Shown here: positions 61,892-64,000 of the stretch, in pieces | Numbering within the stretch: the stretch's first letter is position 1 | How the letters are laid out: each line of letters begins with the position of its first letter | From: Vanessa cardui | Lineage: Eukaryota; Arthropoda; Insecta; Lepidoptera; Nymphalidae | DNA: 64,000 nt | Assembly (NCBI RefSeq): GCF_905220365.1 | Contig: NC_061134.1 | Coordinates: 4,045,001-4,109,000 of the forward strand | Direction of reading: 5' to 3' | Position numbers and translations under genes: made by a program | The notes under the pieces: model-generated | Told to the model about the DNA's origin: nothing | What the model saw: the letters and a program-made list of their open reading frames with translations, nothing else | The model's database searches: none

Positions 61892-62898
61892 CAATGGGTG
61901 ATTTTATACCTATTTTTATCATTAGCTGAAAGTTGTTTAATCCTATACAGTGCCTATTATTAATGATTAAAAATAAATTATTTTAAATGTTTATGGATAT
62001 TTAATTATTAGTTACCAAAAATAAATAACTCAGTAACTCAAACGCACAACCAAAACTCATATAACATAGATTAATAATGTATGGGGAGGTGATTTTTGAT
62101 GGCACGACTTTTCAATGACTATTCTTTGATGTTATTATGCAAATTAAATTTGAATTAGTTATTTTCCCCGGTTGAAAATGGGACGGATAGCTTTTGTTAA
62201 CGAAAGTGACACTTAATAACGATACAAGTATTTGTTGTATTTTGTCATATATATGCACACCAATATATATATATATATCGTTGCAATATATGACTTTAAT
62301 TCACAACTGCAGCCTTAATCGCTAGGCCACTTTTTCACGCAATGGAAACTTTTGAATGGGAGAACGGTCTCCTGAGGGGAAAACTGGCTTATGTAGGATC
62401 TCACCCCACCATAACCAATGAGATGGCCCTTATTGGTACGCACCCATGGCCCATTCCGAACAGGGTTTCTTATGGCTCGACGAAGCTCTTCTCAGGGTGA
62501 TAGATTATTTCCAACGAAGCACTCAAAGTGTTGACTATTTTAGTATTGTCCGTGAGTCTCGAGAAACAGATTCGGCGATATGTCCAAAAATATTATTATT
62601 TGCACAAAAGCGGAATTTGGGCATAATTAGATCGCAAAGATAAAGATTACTTTTCGCAAAAAAAAAAATGAGAAGTCTCATACAAACAAAAAGTTAGTTT
62701 TAATCGTAGAATAATTGGTTTCGGTTTATACTCTAAAAATTACATTAAAACTCGTTTTTTTATATTTTTAAGTACATTGTATAATTTAACAAGTCAATGA
62801 AATTATGAATTTCTTTTCTAATCAGTAACTTTTTGTAGTTTTAATTAAAATTCCTCGATATCAATATTCACCATCTTGCTTGCTTTTCTTGTTCGTCA
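61892..62898. other. Spacer between genes Z and W
   Basis: Holds the 3' end of Z, unclassified AT-rich DNA, a short open frame at 62446-62643 with no recognised domain, and at about 62794-62858 a stretch homologous to the X-Z promoter (CAATGAAATTATGAATTTCT, TCTAATCAGTAACTTT, AATTAAAATTCC). Confidence 0.55.
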
Positions 62899-62989
62899 AT
62901 GTTGAAAACGTTAATTTTGGTTTTGATAACATGCAGTCTCAGCGACTCTGCATCGATAAATGAAAAAATATCCAATTATTTTAAGAGTG
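62899..62989 (+). CDS. First exon of a fourth takeout/JHBP-like gene (gene W), truncated by the window end
   Basis: The open frame starts with the signal peptide MLKTLILVLITCSLSDSA, continues INEKISNYFKS and reaches the donor AGTG|GTAAGAAA in phase 1. Gene Z exon 1 is the same in design (94 against 91 nt, phase 1, mature start LDGKVQQYFSS, donor AGTG|GTAAGAAA). The upstream DNA is also homologous to that of Z. No second exon is seen before 64000, so the rest should lie beyond the window. Confidence 0.75.
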
Positions 62990-63084
62990 GTAAGAAATCA
63001 TCTTAAAAGATTATAGTGTAACCGATTTCCGAAAGGAGTTTTTATGTAACTTTTAGGAACAGCTTTTGATTATTCTTTTTTTTA

Positions 63085-63362
63085 TTTTATGGAATAGGTT
63101 GGCGCACGAGCATATGGGCCACCTGATGGTAAGAGGTCACCATCACCCAAAGACAATGACGCTGTAAGAAATATTAACTATTCCTTACATCGTTAATGCG
63201 CAACCTTGGGAACTAAGATATTATGTCCCTTGTGCCTGTAGTTATATTGGCCCACTCACCCTTCAAACCGGAACACAACAATACTGCGTACTGTTTAGCG
63301 GTAGAATATCTGATGAGTGGGTACCTACCCAGGCGGGCTTGCACAAAGCCCTACCACCAAGT
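63085..63362 (-). repeat. Dispersed repeat family B copy, reversed
   Basis: GGTTGGCGCACGAGCATATG, AGGTCACCATCACCC, CGGAACACAACAATACTGCG and GGGCTTGCACAAAGCCCTAC are the family blocks in reverse order. It is a well preserved, probably full-length copy. Confidence 0.75.
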
Positions 63363-63799
63363 AATTGAATTTTTACATATTTTAAGAAGTATAAAACTTT
63401 AAATTTATGTGTCAATAACTGAAATATATTAACATGTTTATATGAATGAACCAAATTATGTTGATATATACTTAAACGAGAATCGGCAGCCTTATAAGCT
63501 TGATCAAACAGGCATACAAATTGATATTGGTCCATCCAAAGGCGTCAAACCGCCTCCAGCCACGACACCCTATGTGTTGTGACCCTTGTTATTTACACTG
63601 TCTCACTTAAGACTAAACCAGTGCAAAGCGATATAAAAATGAGATGATCGCATCCAATCTATTTTAAATCATAAATATATAATTATTGTGTGCAAACATT
63701 TATACATATAATAAAATTGGAATGTCTGTTTGTAATATTAATATAGCCCTTTTCACTCAATTCATATGTATGTATACACGCCACATATACCAAAATAAC

Positions 63800-63960
63800 A
63801 TTTTTTGTCTGTCTGTCTGTTTGGTCCGACTTATCTCTGGAACGGCTGGTCCGATTTTGACGGGACTTTAACTGGCAGATAACTGATAAAATAAGGAGTA
63901 ACCTAGGCTACAATAATATTAAATTTAAACGCGTACAAAGTCGTGGGTACAGTTGGTTAA
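63800..63960 (+). repeat. Dispersed repeat with GTCTGTCTGTTTGGTCCGAC head
   Basis: The (TGTC)n start, CTGGAACGGCTGGTCCGATT and AGGAGTAACCTAGGCTACAA are of a kind I recognise as a widespread insect repeat. The class is not resolved from this fragment. Confidence 0.5.
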
Positions 63961-64000
63961 CTTATAAAAAAAATTGAATATTGATAATATGTGTGTCAAT

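Larger units (their letters stand above)
62990..64000. other. Presumed intron 1 of gene W
   Basis: Contains a reversed family B repeat (63085-63362) and a further dispersed repeat near the end (63800-63960). No exon similar to exon 2 of X or Z is recognisable. Confidence 0.45.

Noticed and set aside
62446..62643. 65-codon frame between genes Z and W
   Set aside because: No recognised motif, no matching exon in the paralogues, and no splice-compatible neighbours.

Overview
The window looks like nuclear DNA from a lepidopteran, most likely a butterfly. It is AT-rich and its genes are split by GT-AG introns. It carries dispersed tRNA-headed SINEs, RTE-type LINEs and a mariner fragment of the kinds common in Lepidoptera. 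The species call is inference. No bacterial features, CRISPR array or rRNA were seen, and no free-standing tRNA gene was recognised.

Layout. 1-9116: no supported gene; a TIR element and old repeats. 9117-17561 (+): inositol hexakisphosphate kinase (IP6K), with at least one 5' exon not identified. 19760-24083 (+): an 11-exon, 696-residue coiled-coil protein with local resemblance to the synaptonemal-complex protein SIX6OS1. 24223-25221 (-): POP7 (RNase P/MRP subunit Rpp20) and TMEM203, apparently on one dicistronic mRNA, with one base between the POP7 stop and the TMEM203 start. 26361-27263 (+) and 27673-29225 (-): two convergent, related, small single-pass membrane proteins of unknown function.

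32198-64000: a cluster of related two-domain proteins that look like secreted or cytosolic lipid carriers (takeout/JHBP-like, TULIP fold). They are gene Y (-, 443 aa, no signal peptide), gene X (-, 630 aa, signal peptide and a repeat-bearing C-terminal tail), gene Z (+, 470 aa, signal peptide) and the first exon of a fourth member W (+) that runs off the window. I rebuilt Y, X and Z exon by exon. They share one ordered series of intron phases (0-2-2-0-1-2-0-0-2) and nearly equal exon lengths, which shows common descent even where the proteins have diverged. X and Z start head to head 179 bp apart, and part of that shared promoter is repeated upstream of W. This cluster is the most system-like feature of the window.

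The introns of the cluster have collected most of the mobile DNA: a mariner piece in Y; a 588-bp foldback element and SINEs in X; and a 3.2-kb RTE LINE with an 8-bp target duplication, an opposing RTE 3' fragment and a perfect 24-bp hairpin in Z. All gene models come from reading splice signals and frames by eye. Family names rest on recognised motifs, not on a database search.
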